Positions 48,974 through 58,202 of a stretch of 64,000 nucleotides of DNA are shown one piece after another. The notes below the pieces were generated by a model, which was not told where the DNA came from, ran no database searches, and saw only the letters and a list, made by a program, of their open reading frames with translations. The stretch's first letter is position 1. Every line of letters begins with the position of its first letter. A program made the position numbers and the translations under genes. This stretch comes from Gaiellasilicea sp963763755. Its GTDB lineage: Bacteria; Actinomycetota; Thermoleophilia; Gaiellales; Gaiellaceae. Location of the stretch: positions 372,001 to 436,000 of the forward strand of contig CAVXQE010000012.1 in NCBI GenBank assembly GCA_963763755.1, read 5' to 3'.

Positions 48974-49489
48974 ATGCCAACCGATAATGAGCTCACCTTC
49001 GCCGACCACATGGGCCGGTTTCACGCGCGCCGGTACGGGTTCCCACCCATGGTGGGCCGCCTGGCCGGCTATCTCTCCGTCTGCGATCCGCCTGAACAGA
49101 CCATCGGCGAGCTGGCCGAGGCGCTGCTCGCCAGCCGCAGCGCAATTGCCGGCGCAGTCAAGGTCCTGGAAGCGTCACGCACCGTCGTACGCTCCCGCGC
49201 GGCCGGTGAGCGGATGGACCGTGTCCGCATCGACCTCACCACGCAGCAGTCCATGGGCCTGGACGTCTCGGAGTACGAGGAACTGCGGGAGCTGACGCGG
49301 GAGGGCCTCGAGGTCCTCAGCGACGCTCCGCGGGAGCGGCGGGCGGTGCTGCTCGAAATGTCGGCGTTCGCTGACTTCCTCATCGAGGAGATGCCGAAGC
49401 TCAAACAGGAGTGGGAGGCGCGGCGCCAGGCGCTCGTCGCGTCAGGCGACTTGCCCGAAAAGCGCCCTGGCCACGGGAGGCACCCATGA
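48974..49489 (+). CDS. GbsR/MarR-family transcriptional regulator
   Basis: This intact 171-residue winged-helix protein has PPMVGRLAGYLSVCDPPEQT and LAEALLASRSAIAGAVKVLE (recognition helix), then SRAAGERMDRVRIDLTTQQS (wing) and a helical dimerisation tail. Its stop overlaps the ABC ATPase start (ATGA). With a perfect palindrome before it, it likely represses its own operon with the ABC exporter and is relieved by the exported compound. Confidence 0.87.
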   Translation: MPTDNELTFADHMGRFHARRYGFPPMVGRLAGYLSVCDPPEQTIGELAEALLASRSAIAGAVKVLEASRTVVRSRAAGERMDRVRIDLTTQQSMGLDVSEYEELRELTREGLEVLSDAPRERRAVLLEMSAFADFLIEEMPKLKQEWEARRQALVASGDLPEKRPGHGRHP

Positions 49490-50442
49490 CCGATCCACGT
49501 CAACCCGCCATCGTCGTGACCGGTGTCCGGAAGTCGTTCGGCGAAACGGCCGTGCTCGACGGCGTCGACCTCACGGTGACCGAGGGAACGATCTTTGCTC
49601 TCCTCGGCCCGAACGGAGCCGGCAAGACGACGATCGTGCGGATCCTGTCCACACTCATTCCCGCCGATTCGGGCGACGTACAGGTGGCCGGCCGCGACGT
49701 CCTCGACGACCCGGACGGCGTGCGCGCGTCGATCGGCGTCACCGGCCAGTTCTCGGCGGTGGACGAGTTGCTGACCGGCAAGGAGAACGTGCAGCTGATG
49801 GCCGACCTGAACCACCTCGGCCGCGTCGCCGGTCGGGCTCGCGTCGACGACCTACTCGACCGATTCGGCCTCGTCGACGCCGCCGCGAGGCGGGTGTCGA
49901 CGTACTCGGGCGGGATGCGCCGCCGCCTCGACCTGGCCATGACGCTGGTCGGCTCGCCGCGAGTGATCTTCCTCGACGAGCCCACGAGCGGGCTCGACCC
50001 GCGCAGCCGCCGGCAGATGTGGGACGACATCCGCGAGCTCGCCACCGGCGGCGTCACCATCTTCCTCACCACCCAGTACCTCGACGAGGCCGACGAGCTC
50101 GCGGATCGGATCGCCGTCCTCGACCGCGGCCGCATCGTCGCCGAGGGCACCCCCGACGAGTTGAAGCGGCGGATTCCCGGCGGCCATGTCCGGCTCCAGT
50201 TCACCGACCCGCCGGCCCTGCGCGCAGCCGCCGCCCTGTTCGACGGCGCGACACCCGACGAGGAGCGACTCGTCCTCCGCGTGCCTGGAAACGGGGACGT
50301 CGCGTCCCTCCGTCATCTGCTCGAGCAGCTCGACGACGCGCGGATCGCGGTCGAGGACCTCTCGGTCCACAGCCCCGACCTGGACGACGTCTTCTTCGCC
50401 GTCACCGACCACCCGACCACCCTCGAGCAGGAGGCAGCGTGA
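49486..50442 (+). CDS. ABC transporter ATP-binding protein, DrrA-like
   Basis: This intact 318-residue ATPase shows Walker A GPNGAGKTTIVRILS near residue 42, Q-loop VTGQFSAVDELLTG, signature YSGGMRRRLDLAM near 145, Walker B VIFLDEPTSGLDP, and an H-loop position read as TTQYLDEADEL (Gln in place of His, as in DrrA). The C-terminal domain of about 90 residues is the DrrA extension. Daunorubicin-type exporters remove drugs or lipids. Confidence 0.92.
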   Translation: MTDPRQPAIVVTGVRKSFGETAVLDGVDLTVTEGTIFALLGPNGAGKTTIVRILSTLIPADSGDVQVAGRDVLDDPDGVRASIGVTGQFSAVDELLTGKENVQLMADLNHLGRVAGRARVDDLLDRFGLVDAAARRVSTYSGGMRRRLDLAMTLVGSPRVIFLDEPTSGLDPRSRRQMWDDIRELATGGVTIFLTTQYLDEADELADRIAVLDRGRIVAEGTPDELKRRIPGGHVRLQFTDPPALRAAAALFDGATPDEERLVLRVPGNGDVASLRHLLEQLDDARIAVEDLSVHSPDLDDVFFAVTDHPTTLEQEAA

Positions 50443-51245
50443 TGAGCACCCTCGCTTACACCCTCAGCGATTCCACGACGATGCTCCGCCGCAACCTTCG
50501 GCGCCTGCTGCGCTACCCGTCGCTGACATTGCTCCTCGTCGGCATGCCGATCGTGTTCCTGCTGTTGTTCGTCTACGTCTTCGGCGGGCAGCTCAGCAAC
50601 GGCCTCGGCACCGCGAACGCCGCCGGGCACACCGGGCGTGCCGGCTACCTCAACTACATCACGCCCGGAGTCCTGCTCATGACCATCGCCGCCGCCGTCC
50701 AGGGCACCGCGATCGTCGTCGCGATGGACATGACCGGAGGAATCATCGACCGCTTCCGCACGATGGCCATCGCCCGCTCGGCGGTTCTCACCGGCCACGT
50801 GCTCGCCAGCCTCATCCAGAGCCTCCTCAGCATCGGCATCGTGCTCGGCGTCGCCGTCGCCCTCGGCTTCCGCCCCGAGGCGGGCGTGCTCGACTGGCTC
50901 GCCGCGATCGGCGTGCTGACGCTGTTCGCGTTCGCGTTCACCTGGCTCGCCACCGCCCTCGGGCTCGCCGCCAAGAGCGTCGAGACCGCGAGCAACACAC
51001 CGATGTTCCTCACATTGCTCCCCTTCCTCAGCAGCGCATTCGTGCTCATCGCGACGATGCCAACCGGACTCCGCCAGTTCGCCGAGTACCAGCCGTTCAC
51101 CCCCGCCACCGAAACCCTGCGCGGTCTCCTCACCGGAACCCCGATCGGCAACAACGCCATCATCGCCGTCGCCTGGAGCGTCGGAATCGCCCTGGCCTCC
51201 TACCTCTGGGCCAGACGCCTCTACACCCACCGGCGCTCGGCCTGA
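50442..51245 (+). CDS. ABC-2 type permease, DrrB-like
   Basis: This intact 267-residue protein has six hydrophobic helices and the DrrB patterns YPSLTLLLVGMPIVFLLLFV, GYLNYITPGVLLMTIAAAVQ, DMTGGIIDRFRTMAIARSAV and YQPFTPATETLRGLLTG. It pairs with the ATPase encoded upstream; an in-frame GTG three bases before the ATG overlaps the ATPase stop. The three-gene set (regulator-ATPase-permease) is a complete export operon, intact in every frame. Confidence 0.92.
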   Translation: MSTLAYTLSDSTTMLRRNLRRLLRYPSLTLLLVGMPIVFLLLFVYVFGGQLSNGLGTANAAGHTGRAGYLNYITPGVLLMTIAAAVQGTAIVVAMDMTGGIIDRFRTMAIARSAVLTGHVLASLIQSLLSIGIVLGVAVALGFRPEAGVLDWLAAIGVLTLFAFAFTWLATALGLAAKSVETASNTPMFLTLLPFLSSAFVLIATMPTGLRQFAEYQPFTPATETLRGLLTGTPIGNNAIIAVAWSVGIALASYLWARRLYTHRRSA

Positions 51246-51326
51246 CGCCGGCCGCTTGGCCTCGATCGAGTCAGCATCCGGATAGGTTTTCCGGGTTGTG
51301 GAACACACAAGACAGAGGAGAGGCGA

Positions 51327-51830
51327 ATGAGTACCAGCACACTTGAGATCTTCGTCGCGACGTATGGCAGCGAGGATGGGGCTGCCGCGGCAGCCAAGGA
51401 CTTCCGGGCAGCCGATCGGGACGGTGCGATCGACCTGATCGATGCGGCGGTGATCGTCCACACCGCTGACGGCAAGGTCGAGTTCGAGGAGACCGCTGAT
51501 CCGAGCGGGAAGAAGTGGGCGAAACGAGGGGCGATCGCAGGTGGTGTCGTCGGGCTGATCTTCCCTCCCAGCATCATCGTCTCCGCCGCCGTGGGCGGCG
51601 GTGCCGGCGGGGTGTGGGGCAAGGTTCGGGACAAGGGTTTCAAGGATGAGGATCTGAAGGAGATCGGCAACAGCCTTCCGCCTGGTTCTTCGGCGATCAT
51701 CGCGGTCGCCGAGGACCGGATGGTCGAGCAGCTGGAGCGCGCGCTCGTCGGCTACGAGAAGATCGCCAAGCACGTGGTCTCCGCCGAAGCCGCCGCCGCC
51801 ATCGTGGCGGAGGTTGACGACTCCGAGTAG
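51327..51830 (+). CDS. DUF1269 protein
   Basis: This intact 167-residue protein has EIFVATYGSEDGAAAAAKDF at the N-terminus, a glycine-rich hydrophobic hairpin in the middle (AIAGGVVGLIFPPSIIVSAA, VGGGAGGVWGKVRDKG) and GSSAIIAVAEDRMVEQLERA near the end. DUF1269 proteins have a glycine-zipper-like membrane or amphipathic hairpin and unknown function, often stress-induced. A good GAGGAG site precedes the ATG. Confidence 0.85.
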   Translation: MSTSTLEIFVATYGSEDGAAAAAKDFRAADRDGAIDLIDAAVIVHTADGKVEFEETADPSGKKWAKRGAIAGGVVGLIFPPSIIVSAAVGGGAGGVWGKVRDKGFKDEDLKEIGNSLPPGSSAIIAVAEDRMVEQLERALVGYEKIAKHVVSAEAAAAIVAEVDDSE

Positions 51831-51857
51831 ACGCGCAGGGTCGCTACCCCTCAAAAC

Positions 51858-51886
51858 AGAAAAAGCCTGCAAACGCAGGCTTTTTC
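51858..51886. terminator. Rho-independent terminator
   Basis: AAAAAGCCTGC and GCAGGCTTTTT form a near-perfect stem with an AAAC loop and T-runs on both sides, so it can stop transcription in both directions: after the DUF1269 gene and after the tRNA-like fragment on the minus strand. Confidence 0.92.
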
Positions 51887-51888
51887 TA

Positions 51889-51960
51889 TAACGGGGGCGG
51901 GATTTGAACCCTGCGACCGTTGCAGCGCCCGGGCGTTCAGTTCGCCACCCGGCCCCTCTC
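51889..51960 (-). pseudogene. tRNA-derived fragment (3' half tRNA-like)
   Basis: Read on the minus strand it ends GGTCGCAGGGTTCAAATCCC followed by GCCCCCGTTA, nearly identical to the T-arm and acceptor end of the initiator tRNA at 53423-53496, including the following terminator layout. The 5' half does not fold into a normal acceptor or anticodon arm, so it looks like a decayed tRNA copy or an integration scar. Confidence 0.55.
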
Positions 51961-51981
51961 GAAGCCGATAGTGTCCTCGGG

Positions 51982-52431
51982 GTGGACGGTGTTCTGCGGG
52001 AAGTCGTCGACAGCGACCTCGACGCGTTCTTCGAGCACCAGCGCGAGCCCGAGGCGAACCGGATGGCGGCCTTCCCGGCCCGCGACCGCGAGGCCTTCGA
52101 CGCGCACTGGCGGCGGCTCCTTGCCGACGACTCGCTGACGAAGAAGACGATCGTCTACGAGGGCGAGGTGGCCGGCAACGTCGGGTGCTGGGAGCAGGAG
52201 GGGCGGCGTCTCGTCGGCTACTGGATCGGACGGGAGTTCTGGGGCAAGGGCCTTGCGACGCGTGCGCTTCAGGAGCTCACCGGCGAGGTGACCCAGCGAC
52301 CGCTGCACGCGTGGGTCGCGACGAGCAACGTCGCCTCGATCCGCGTGCTCGAGAAGTGCGGGTTCGTCCACGTCGGCTCGCAAACGAACGACGACGAAGA
52401 GCTGCTCTTCGAGCTACGCGACAGCCCCTAG
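51982..52431 (+). CDS. GNAT-family N-acetyltransferase
   Basis: This protein of about 149 residues begins VDGVLREVVDSDLDAFFEHQ at GTG 51982, chosen because it matches the usual GNAT start; the frame is open further upstream across the tRNA-like fragment. It shows the RimJ/RimL-like blocks EHQREPEANRMAAFPARD, YWIGREFWGKGLATRALQEL (acetyl-CoA loop) and SNVASIRVLEKCGFVHVGSQ. Substrate unknown. Confidence 0.87.
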   Translation: MDGVLREVVDSDLDAFFEHQREPEANRMAAFPARDREAFDAHWRRLLADDSLTKKTIVYEGEVAGNVGCWEQEGRRLVGYWIGREFWGKGLATRALQELTGEVTQRPLHAWVATSNVASIRVLEKCGFVHVGSQTNDDEELLFELRDSP

Positions 52432-52555
52432 ACACCGTTTTTGCTGCAGCGCGGTGCGGGGTGTCCGGAGTGCCTGCTCACCCGAGGATCGAGAGCTACC
52501 CTCCGGCTGGACGGAGGACGCACGGCCGCGACCGCGCGTCAACCGAGTCGGCGTT

Positions 52556-53263
52556 TCACTTTTTCTTCGCAGCGGACACGTCGACGCAGACGACTCCCTT
52601 GTTGCCGTCCTGGTCGGCGATCACGGTGAGCGAGGGCGCGTTGCTGTCATCGACGACGGTCCCGCCCGCGGCGACGGCGGCGGCGATCCGTTGCTCGGCC
52701 ACTTCGGGCGCCACATAGACCTCGATGTGGAACCGCTGACGCGGGGTCTCGTGCTCGTCGGCGTCCCCGAACCACAGATTCGGTACCCGTGCCGTGGCGT
52801 CTCGGATTTCGTCGCTGGGGGTTCCGCGGCCCTGGGCCTCAGCGCTCCCGGTCAGCAGGACGGCCCACACCGGGGCGATGGTCGCAGAGTGCGCCGTGTC
52901 GAGGCCGAGCTCGATGTCGCTGACCGAGGCCGGGTCGGCGTCGAACTGGTGGTCGGCGGCGATCTCGGTGATCCGTCGCGCGAGGTCGACGTCCTGCTGG
53001 GTCACCCATTCGACGACGTGTTCGGTGCCTTCGCCGTCGCGGTAGATGGCGTCGTCGGTGACCAGCTTGAGGTCGACGTACCCATTGCCGATCGACACGC
53101 GCGGGTGGTGGCCGAGCGCGTCGCCCGCCTCGCCCACCGCGGCGACGAACCGTGCGCCGGCGCCGAAGTCGTCGACCACGTACCGGGCGTGCAGTCCCTG
53201 GGCGAGCTTGCGCCAGTCGGTCAGGTTGGCCTCGGCGATCTGTTCGCCCTTCAGCATGTCCAT
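52556..53263 (-). CDS. Pterin-4a-carbinolamine dehydratase-like / VOC fusion protein
   Basis: This intact 235-residue protein begins MDMLKGEQIAEANLTDWRKL. Residues 1-100 resemble PCD/DCoH: VVDDFGAGARFVAAVGEAGD, ALGHHPRVSIGNGYVDLKLV (the HHP active-site motif) and VTQQDVDLARRITEIAAD. Residues 110-235 are a VOC-like domain (IAPVWAVLLTGSAEAQGRGT, QRFHIEVYVAPEVAEQRIAA, SLTVIADQDGNKGVVCVD). Such fusions are known in Actinomycetota with no firm role; pterin recycling or small-molecule binding is possible. Confidence 0.85.
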   Translation of the reverse strand: MDMLKGEQIAEANLTDWRKLAQGLHARYVVDDFGAGARFVAAVGEAGDALGHHPRVSIGNGYVDLKLVTDDAIYRDGEGTEHVVEWVTQQDVDLARRITEIAADHQFDADPASVSDIELGLDTAHSATIAPVWAVLLTGSAEAQGRGTPSDEIRDATARVPNLWFGDADEHETPRQRFHIEVYVAPEVAEQRIAAAVAAGGTVVDDSNAPSLTVIADQDGNKGVVCVDVSAAKKK

Positions 53264-53393
53264 ACACGGGGACCCTACATCCACGCCGCCCAGGTGCTGT
53301 TCCCCGGTGCTGCGGAGAAGACCGAGGCGCGAATGTTCGGCGCGGGGTAGCAAGACGGGAAGCAAAACCCGACGATCGACAGCCTGAGAACGA

Positions 53394-53420
53394 GAAAAGG
53401 CCCGCTTAGCGGGCCTTTTC
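53394..53420. terminator. Rho-independent terminator
   Basis: GAAAAGGCCCGC and GCGGGCCTTTTC form a 12-base stem with a TTA loop, with A/T-runs on both sides. It lies directly downstream of the initiator tRNA gene on the minus strand. Confidence 0.92.
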
Positions 53421-53422
53421 GA

Positions 53423-53496
53423 TAGCGGGGGCAGGATTTGAACCTGCGACCTCCGGGTTATGAGCCCGGCGAGCTACCTGACTGCTCCACCCCGCG
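53423..53496 (-). tRNA. Initiator tRNA-fMet (CAT)
   Basis: The cloverleaf reads CGCGGGG acceptor, GAGC/GCTC D-arm, anticodon arm CCGGG-CTCATAA-CCCGG and T-arm GCAGG-TTCAAAT-CCTGC. The C1:U72 mismatch and the three G:C pairs in the anticodon stem are initiator features. CCA is not encoded. A terminator follows immediately. Confidence 0.96.
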
Positions 53497-53540
53497 ACGC
53501 GGCGTCCATTCTAGCTGACGTCTCGAACGTTTGCCACGCG

Positions 53541-54287
53541 TCAGGCCGTGCAGGCTCGCACCTTTTCGTCACCGGAACGACGGCGGAGTACGCGCGCCAG
53601 CCCGAAGCCGACACCGAGCACCGCCATGCCGGCGATGGCGTCGAGAACGAAATGGTTGCCCGTGACGACGATCGTGAGCACGACGAGGGGTGGGTAGATC
53701 GCACCTGCGATGCGAATCAGATGCGAGCGTGCGTAGCGCATCACTCCGATCCCGACTCCGAGCGCATACGCAGCGTGGAGCGACGGCACCGCGGCCACCG
53801 GATTCGAGAGGGCAGACGAGTGCGGCGAGCCGATGTCGATCCCGGACAGCACCAAAAGCGTGTCCTCGAGGCCGACTCCGGCCAGGCGCGGCGGCGCGGT
53901 CGGAAACAGCCAGTGGATGACGACGGCGATCGCGGTGGCGGCGAGGAACCCGTCGCGGAAGCTCCTGAATCCATCGCGCGATCGGTGGTAGAGCCAGAAG
54001 AAGAAGATCCCGGTGATCAGGAAGTGACCGATGAAGTAGAAGAGGTTGAGCGCAGCGACGAGGTTCGGCAGCGCGAGAAACGCCCGCTGCAGCGACTGCT
54101 CCCACGCGAACCCGAGCACCTCTTCGAGTGACTCGATCCGGTTCGCATTCGCGAACGCCTGCGACCAGTTCGGCTGCATCGCAAGCCTCGCCGCCTCGTA
54201 GGCCGCGACGGCCCCGAGGACGACGGCGAGCTGCGCAATCCCGTCACGTCTCGCCAGGAGTTGCCTGACGCGCGACACCGTGCTCAT
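53541..54287 (-). CDS. PAP2-superfamily membrane phosphatase (IPC synthase-like)
   Basis: This intact 248-residue protein has about six helices and the PAP2 active-site parts: HWLFPTAPPRLAGVGLED (KxxxxxxRP-like region), SNPVAAVPSLHAAYALG (SLHxA with catalytic His) and VTGNHFVLDAIAGM (GNHFxxD). This arrangement matches inositol-phosphorylceramide-synthase-like PAP2 enzymes, which move or remove lipid phosphate headgroups in the membrane. It starts ATG 54287, divergent from the small coiled-coil gene. Confidence 0.87.
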   Translation of the reverse strand: MSTVSRVRQLLARRDGIAQLAVVLGAVAAYEAARLAMQPNWSQAFANANRIESLEEVLGFAWEQSLQRAFLALPNLVAALNLFYFIGHFLITGIFFFWLYHRSRDGFRSFRDGFLAATAIAVVIHWLFPTAPPRLAGVGLEDTLLVLSGIDIGSPHSSALSNPVAAVPSLHAAYALGVGIGVMRYARSHLIRIAGAIYPPLVVLTIVVTGNHFVLDAIAGMAVLGVGFGLARVLRRRSGDEKVRACTA

Positions 54288-54314
54288 TGAAGCACCGTTG
54301 CTAGCATCGCTGCA

Positions 54315-54632
54315 ATGCCTTTCTGGCTTGCTCTGGCCGTTGCGGTCGTTCTCACAATTGCCTCCCTGATCTACGTAACGCTAAACGCCCTCGATGCCTT
54401 CCGGGCGTTCAAAGCGCTCAACCGCAACGTCGGCGGGGCGGTCGATCACGTCAATGCGACGACCGCCCAGATCGAGCGGCACCTCGAGCTGGCGGCCGAG
54501 AGCGGCTCGCAGCTGGACGCCTCGCTTGCCCGCCTGCGCACCTCGCGCGCGCAGCTGAACGTCCTCACCTCCGCGCTCTCGGAGGTCCGCGAATCGGTCG
54601 ATCGAGTCACCGCGTTCGTACCGCGCGGGTGA
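54315..54632 (+). CDS. Small membrane-anchored coiled-coil protein
   Basis: This 105-residue protein has an N-terminal helix (WLALAVAVVLTIASLIYV) and a heptad-like cytoplasmic region rich in Leu, Ala and Gln (TAQIERHLELAAESGSQL to LNVLTSALSEVRESVDRVTA). It may organise membrane-associated complexes. Its stop overlaps the GTG of the Ppx gene (GTGA), so the two are coupled. Confidence 0.7.
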   Translation: MPFWLALAVAVVLTIASLIYVTLNALDAFRAFKALNRNVGGAVDHVNATTAQIERHLELAAESGSQLDASLARLRTSRAQLNVLTSALSEVRESVDRVTAFVPRG

Positions 54633-55523
54633 GAGTCGCAGCCGTCGATCTGGGGACGAACTCGACGCGTCTCCTGGTCGCCGACGCCAACGGGACGCTC
54701 GAGGAGGTCGTCCGCCGGCTGAAGATCACTCGGCTGGGTGAGGGAGTCGACGAGCGGCGCAAGCTCCTGCCGCTCCCGATCGCCCGCGTTCGCAACGTCC
54801 TCTCGGAGTACCGACGTGAGCTGGAGTCGCTCGGAGCGGAGCGGACGCTCTGCATCGCGACGAGTGCAGTGCGCGACGCCGAGAACGGCGAGGCGTTCCT
54901 CGGGGAGATCGAGTGGAGCTACGGGTTCAAGACGCGCCTGCTGACCGGCGAGGAGGAAGCCGCACTCACGCTGCGTGGCATCGGGGCCGTCGAGCCGGGG
55001 ACGCTGGTCGTCGACATCGGCGGCGGCTCGACGGAGCTCCAGGTCGTGGGGGCGGACTTGCGTGTGAGCCTCGACATCGGCTGCGTCCGCCTGACCGAGC
55101 GGTTCGGCGAGGACGTCGCTGCGGTGCGCGAGCACGTACGCGAGCTGCTCCCTCAGGCGAGTGTGGAGCGCGCCAGTCGGCGTCGCCGGCACGGTGACCA
55201 CAATCGCGGCGCTCGACCTCGGCCTCGACGAGTACGACCCCGAGCGGATCCACGGCCACCACATCTCGTCGGAGACGGCGAACGAGCAGCTCGCTCGGCT
55301 TGCCGAAATGCCGGTGGAGGTGCGAGCGGAGATCGTCGAGCCCGGCCGGGCGTCCGTGATTGTCGCGGGCGCGGCGATCCTGGCGGAGATCCTCGCGTTC
55401 TACGCCCTCGAGGGGATCGAGGCCAGCGAGCGCGACATTCTCCACGGCGCCGCACTCGCGGCCGCCGAATTGCCCGAGCCCGAAGAAGGCGCGGCGCCTC
55501 CCGGCGCGTACACCTGCTGCTAG
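54629..55523 (+). CDS. ppx: Ppx/GppA exopolyphosphatase family protein (one frameshift)
   Basis: This protein of about 297 residues has the ASKHA phosphatase motifs: VAAVDLGTNSTRLLVADAN near residue 5, CIATSAVRDAENGEAFLGE near 78, LLTGEEEAALTLRG, TLVVDIGGGSTELQVVG near 125. After a shift near 55172 it reads GVAGTVTTIAALDLGL and HGHHISSETANEQLARLAEM. It degrades polyphosphate and/or pppGpp. It shares overlapping stop codons with the CBS gene on the other strand. Confidence 0.88.
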
Positions 55524-55924
55524 ATCTCGACGGGCTCGGGCGGGGGCTCGTCTTCGGCGAGTCGCCGCTGCAGCACCGCGCGTGAGAGCACCCCGACGAG
55601 CCGGCCGTCCTCGAGCACCGGCACACGTTCCAGATCGTGCTCTTCGAGGAACTGGAATGCCTCGTCGAGCGGCAACTCAGGACCGATTGTGTTCTGGGGG
55701 GCTTCGACGATCGTGCGCAACTCGGTCGTGCGCGGATCACGGCCGGCAGCGACGATCTCGCGAACGAGCGTCTTGCGCGTCACCACGCCGAGCAGCCGAC
55801 CGTCGTCGCAGATGTAGAGCCCGCGCACTTCGGGCCGATCGAGCGCCTCCCCCGCCTCCTGCGCGCTGGCGCTGCCGCCGAGCATCGGCGGGTCGACGAC
55901 CATCGCATCGCGGACACGGTCCAT
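55520..55924 (-). CDS. CBS-domain pair protein
   Basis: This intact 134-residue protein has two CBS motifs: VRDAMVVDPPMLGGSASAQE with GLYICDDGRLLGVVTRKTLV, and EAPQNTIGPELPLDEAFQFL with LERVPVLEDGRLVGVLSRAV. CBS pairs bind adenosine nucleotides and sense energy state. The start follows the glutamate dehydrogenase stop by 8 bases, suggesting co-transcription and possibly regulation of that enzyme (inference). Confidence 0.9.
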   Translation of the reverse strand: MDRVRDAMVVDPPMLGGSASAQEAGEALDRPEVRGLYICDDGRLLGVVTRKTLVREIVAAGRDPRTTELRTIVEAPQNTIGPELPLDEAFQFLEEHDLERVPVLEDGRLVGVLSRAVLQRRLAEDEPPPEPVEI

Positions 55925-55931
55925 CAGGGGA

Positions 55932-57218
<1,287 letters not shown>

Positions 57219-57297
57219 CGCCGGAGTGTATGCACCGCCGATCGAGAGACGTTTTGGGTTTGAGCCGGGAGCGAAGCGACCCTTTAGGGGTCTTGGC

Positions 57298-57322
57298 GGT
57301 GACCGGGCTCCGCCCGGTCACC
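57298..57322 (-). terminator. Strong hairpin downstream of tRNA-Leu
   Basis: GGTGACCGGGC and GCCCGGTCACC form an 11-base perfect stem with a TCC loop, 16 bases past the tRNA-Leu 3' end. A second small hairpin (GACCC/GGGTC) follows at 57278-57292. No T-run is present, so termination is likely but not certain. Confidence 0.5.
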
Positions 57323-57337
57323 TGCCGGAACAAACGA

Positions 57338-57421
57338 TGCCGGGGGCGGGAGTCGAACCCGCACGGCCGCGAGGCCAGCCGATTTTAAGTCGACCGCGTC
57401 TGCCAGTTCCGCCACCCCGGC
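57338..57421 (-). tRNA. tRNA-Leu (TAA)
   Basis: The 84-base class II tRNA reads GCCGGGG acceptor paired with CCCCGGC, GGCGGAACTGGCAGACGC D-arm, anticodon loop CTTAAAA, a long variable arm, and T-arm GCGGG-TTCGACT-CCCGC. The discriminator is A. CCA is not encoded. Confidence 0.95.
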
Positions 57422-57432
57422 AGGGTGGACGG

Positions 57433-58137
57433 CTAGTTGCCGGGCGCTAACTGCTCGGGCAGGAGCCGCTCGGGCCCCTTGTACCGGTGCGCCTGGACGA
57501 AGGCGTCGAATGCGGCCTTGTCGAACTTCGTGCCGGTCGCCAGCCAACCGCGGCCCCGGTCTCGAGTGCCGGTGGAGGCGTCCGGCGCGGTCCACGCCGA
57601 GAGCGTGACCTTGTTCTTGTTCGTCTTCAGCGGCGCGACGACCAGGCCGTTCGGGTCCTGGGCGTACCACTCGCGGATCTTCGCAACGTCGGCCTTCGGG
57701 AACTGCGGGCCGTAGTGGATGACGACGCCGCCATGCTCGAGGTTGTGCACCGTCTGCACGAGCGGCACCTCCTCGTCGTAGAAGTCCCACACCGCCGGCA
57801 CGCCGTAGTGGGGCCCGCTGGTCGGCGGCGACGAGTTCCATTTCGGCTTGGTCTGGAGCGTCGGCACGTCCGAGTGGTCGGACTTGTTCGGGAGGGCCGG
57901 GAAACTCTGGAGCGTGAAGCCCGCGGCTTCCAGGGCAGGCCGCTCGTCGTCGCTGCTGCCGCCGCCCGTGAGGAAGACGATCGCGAGGATGACAACGAGT
58001 ACCGCGACCGCCGACCCCCCGATCAGGAGCAGCTTGCGGCGCTGCTGGTCCGCCGCGCCCGGGTCCGAGGACGTCGAGCGGCGCTGCGGGCCTTTCGGCC
58101 GCTTCGGAGGATCCGGGACGCGAGTTTTTTGGGCCAT
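57433..58137 (-). CDS. DUF3105 membrane-anchored protein
   Basis: This intact protein of about 234 residues has a basic cytoplasmic N-terminus, a helix (KLLLIGGSAVAVLVVILAIV) and an extracellular DUF3105 domain with KPKWNSSPPTSGPHYGVPAV, TVHNLEHGGVVIHYGP and VTLSAWTAPDASTGTRDRGR. The conserved histidine-rich block (HNLEHGGVVIHY) hints at metal binding. Function unknown. I take the ATG at 58137 (MAQKTRVPDPPKRPKGPQRR) over upstream in-frame starts. Confidence 0.85.
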   Translation of the reverse strand: MAQKTRVPDPPKRPKGPQRRSTSSDPGAADQQRRKLLLIGGSAVAVLVVILAIVFLTGGGSSDDERPALEAAGFTLQSFPALPNKSDHSDVPTLQTKPKWNSSPPTSGPHYGVPAVWDFYDEEVPLVQTVHNLEHGGVVIHYGPQFPKADVAKIREWYAQDPNGLVVAPLKTNKNKVTLSAWTAPDASTGTRDRGRGWLATGTKFDKAAFDAFVQAHRYKGPERLLPEQLAPGN

Positions 58138-58202
58138 CGGCGAGCGATCGTACCCACTCCGGGGTGCCTGTCGTCCGATCCAATCTCTAGCGTTCGTCGG
58201 CC

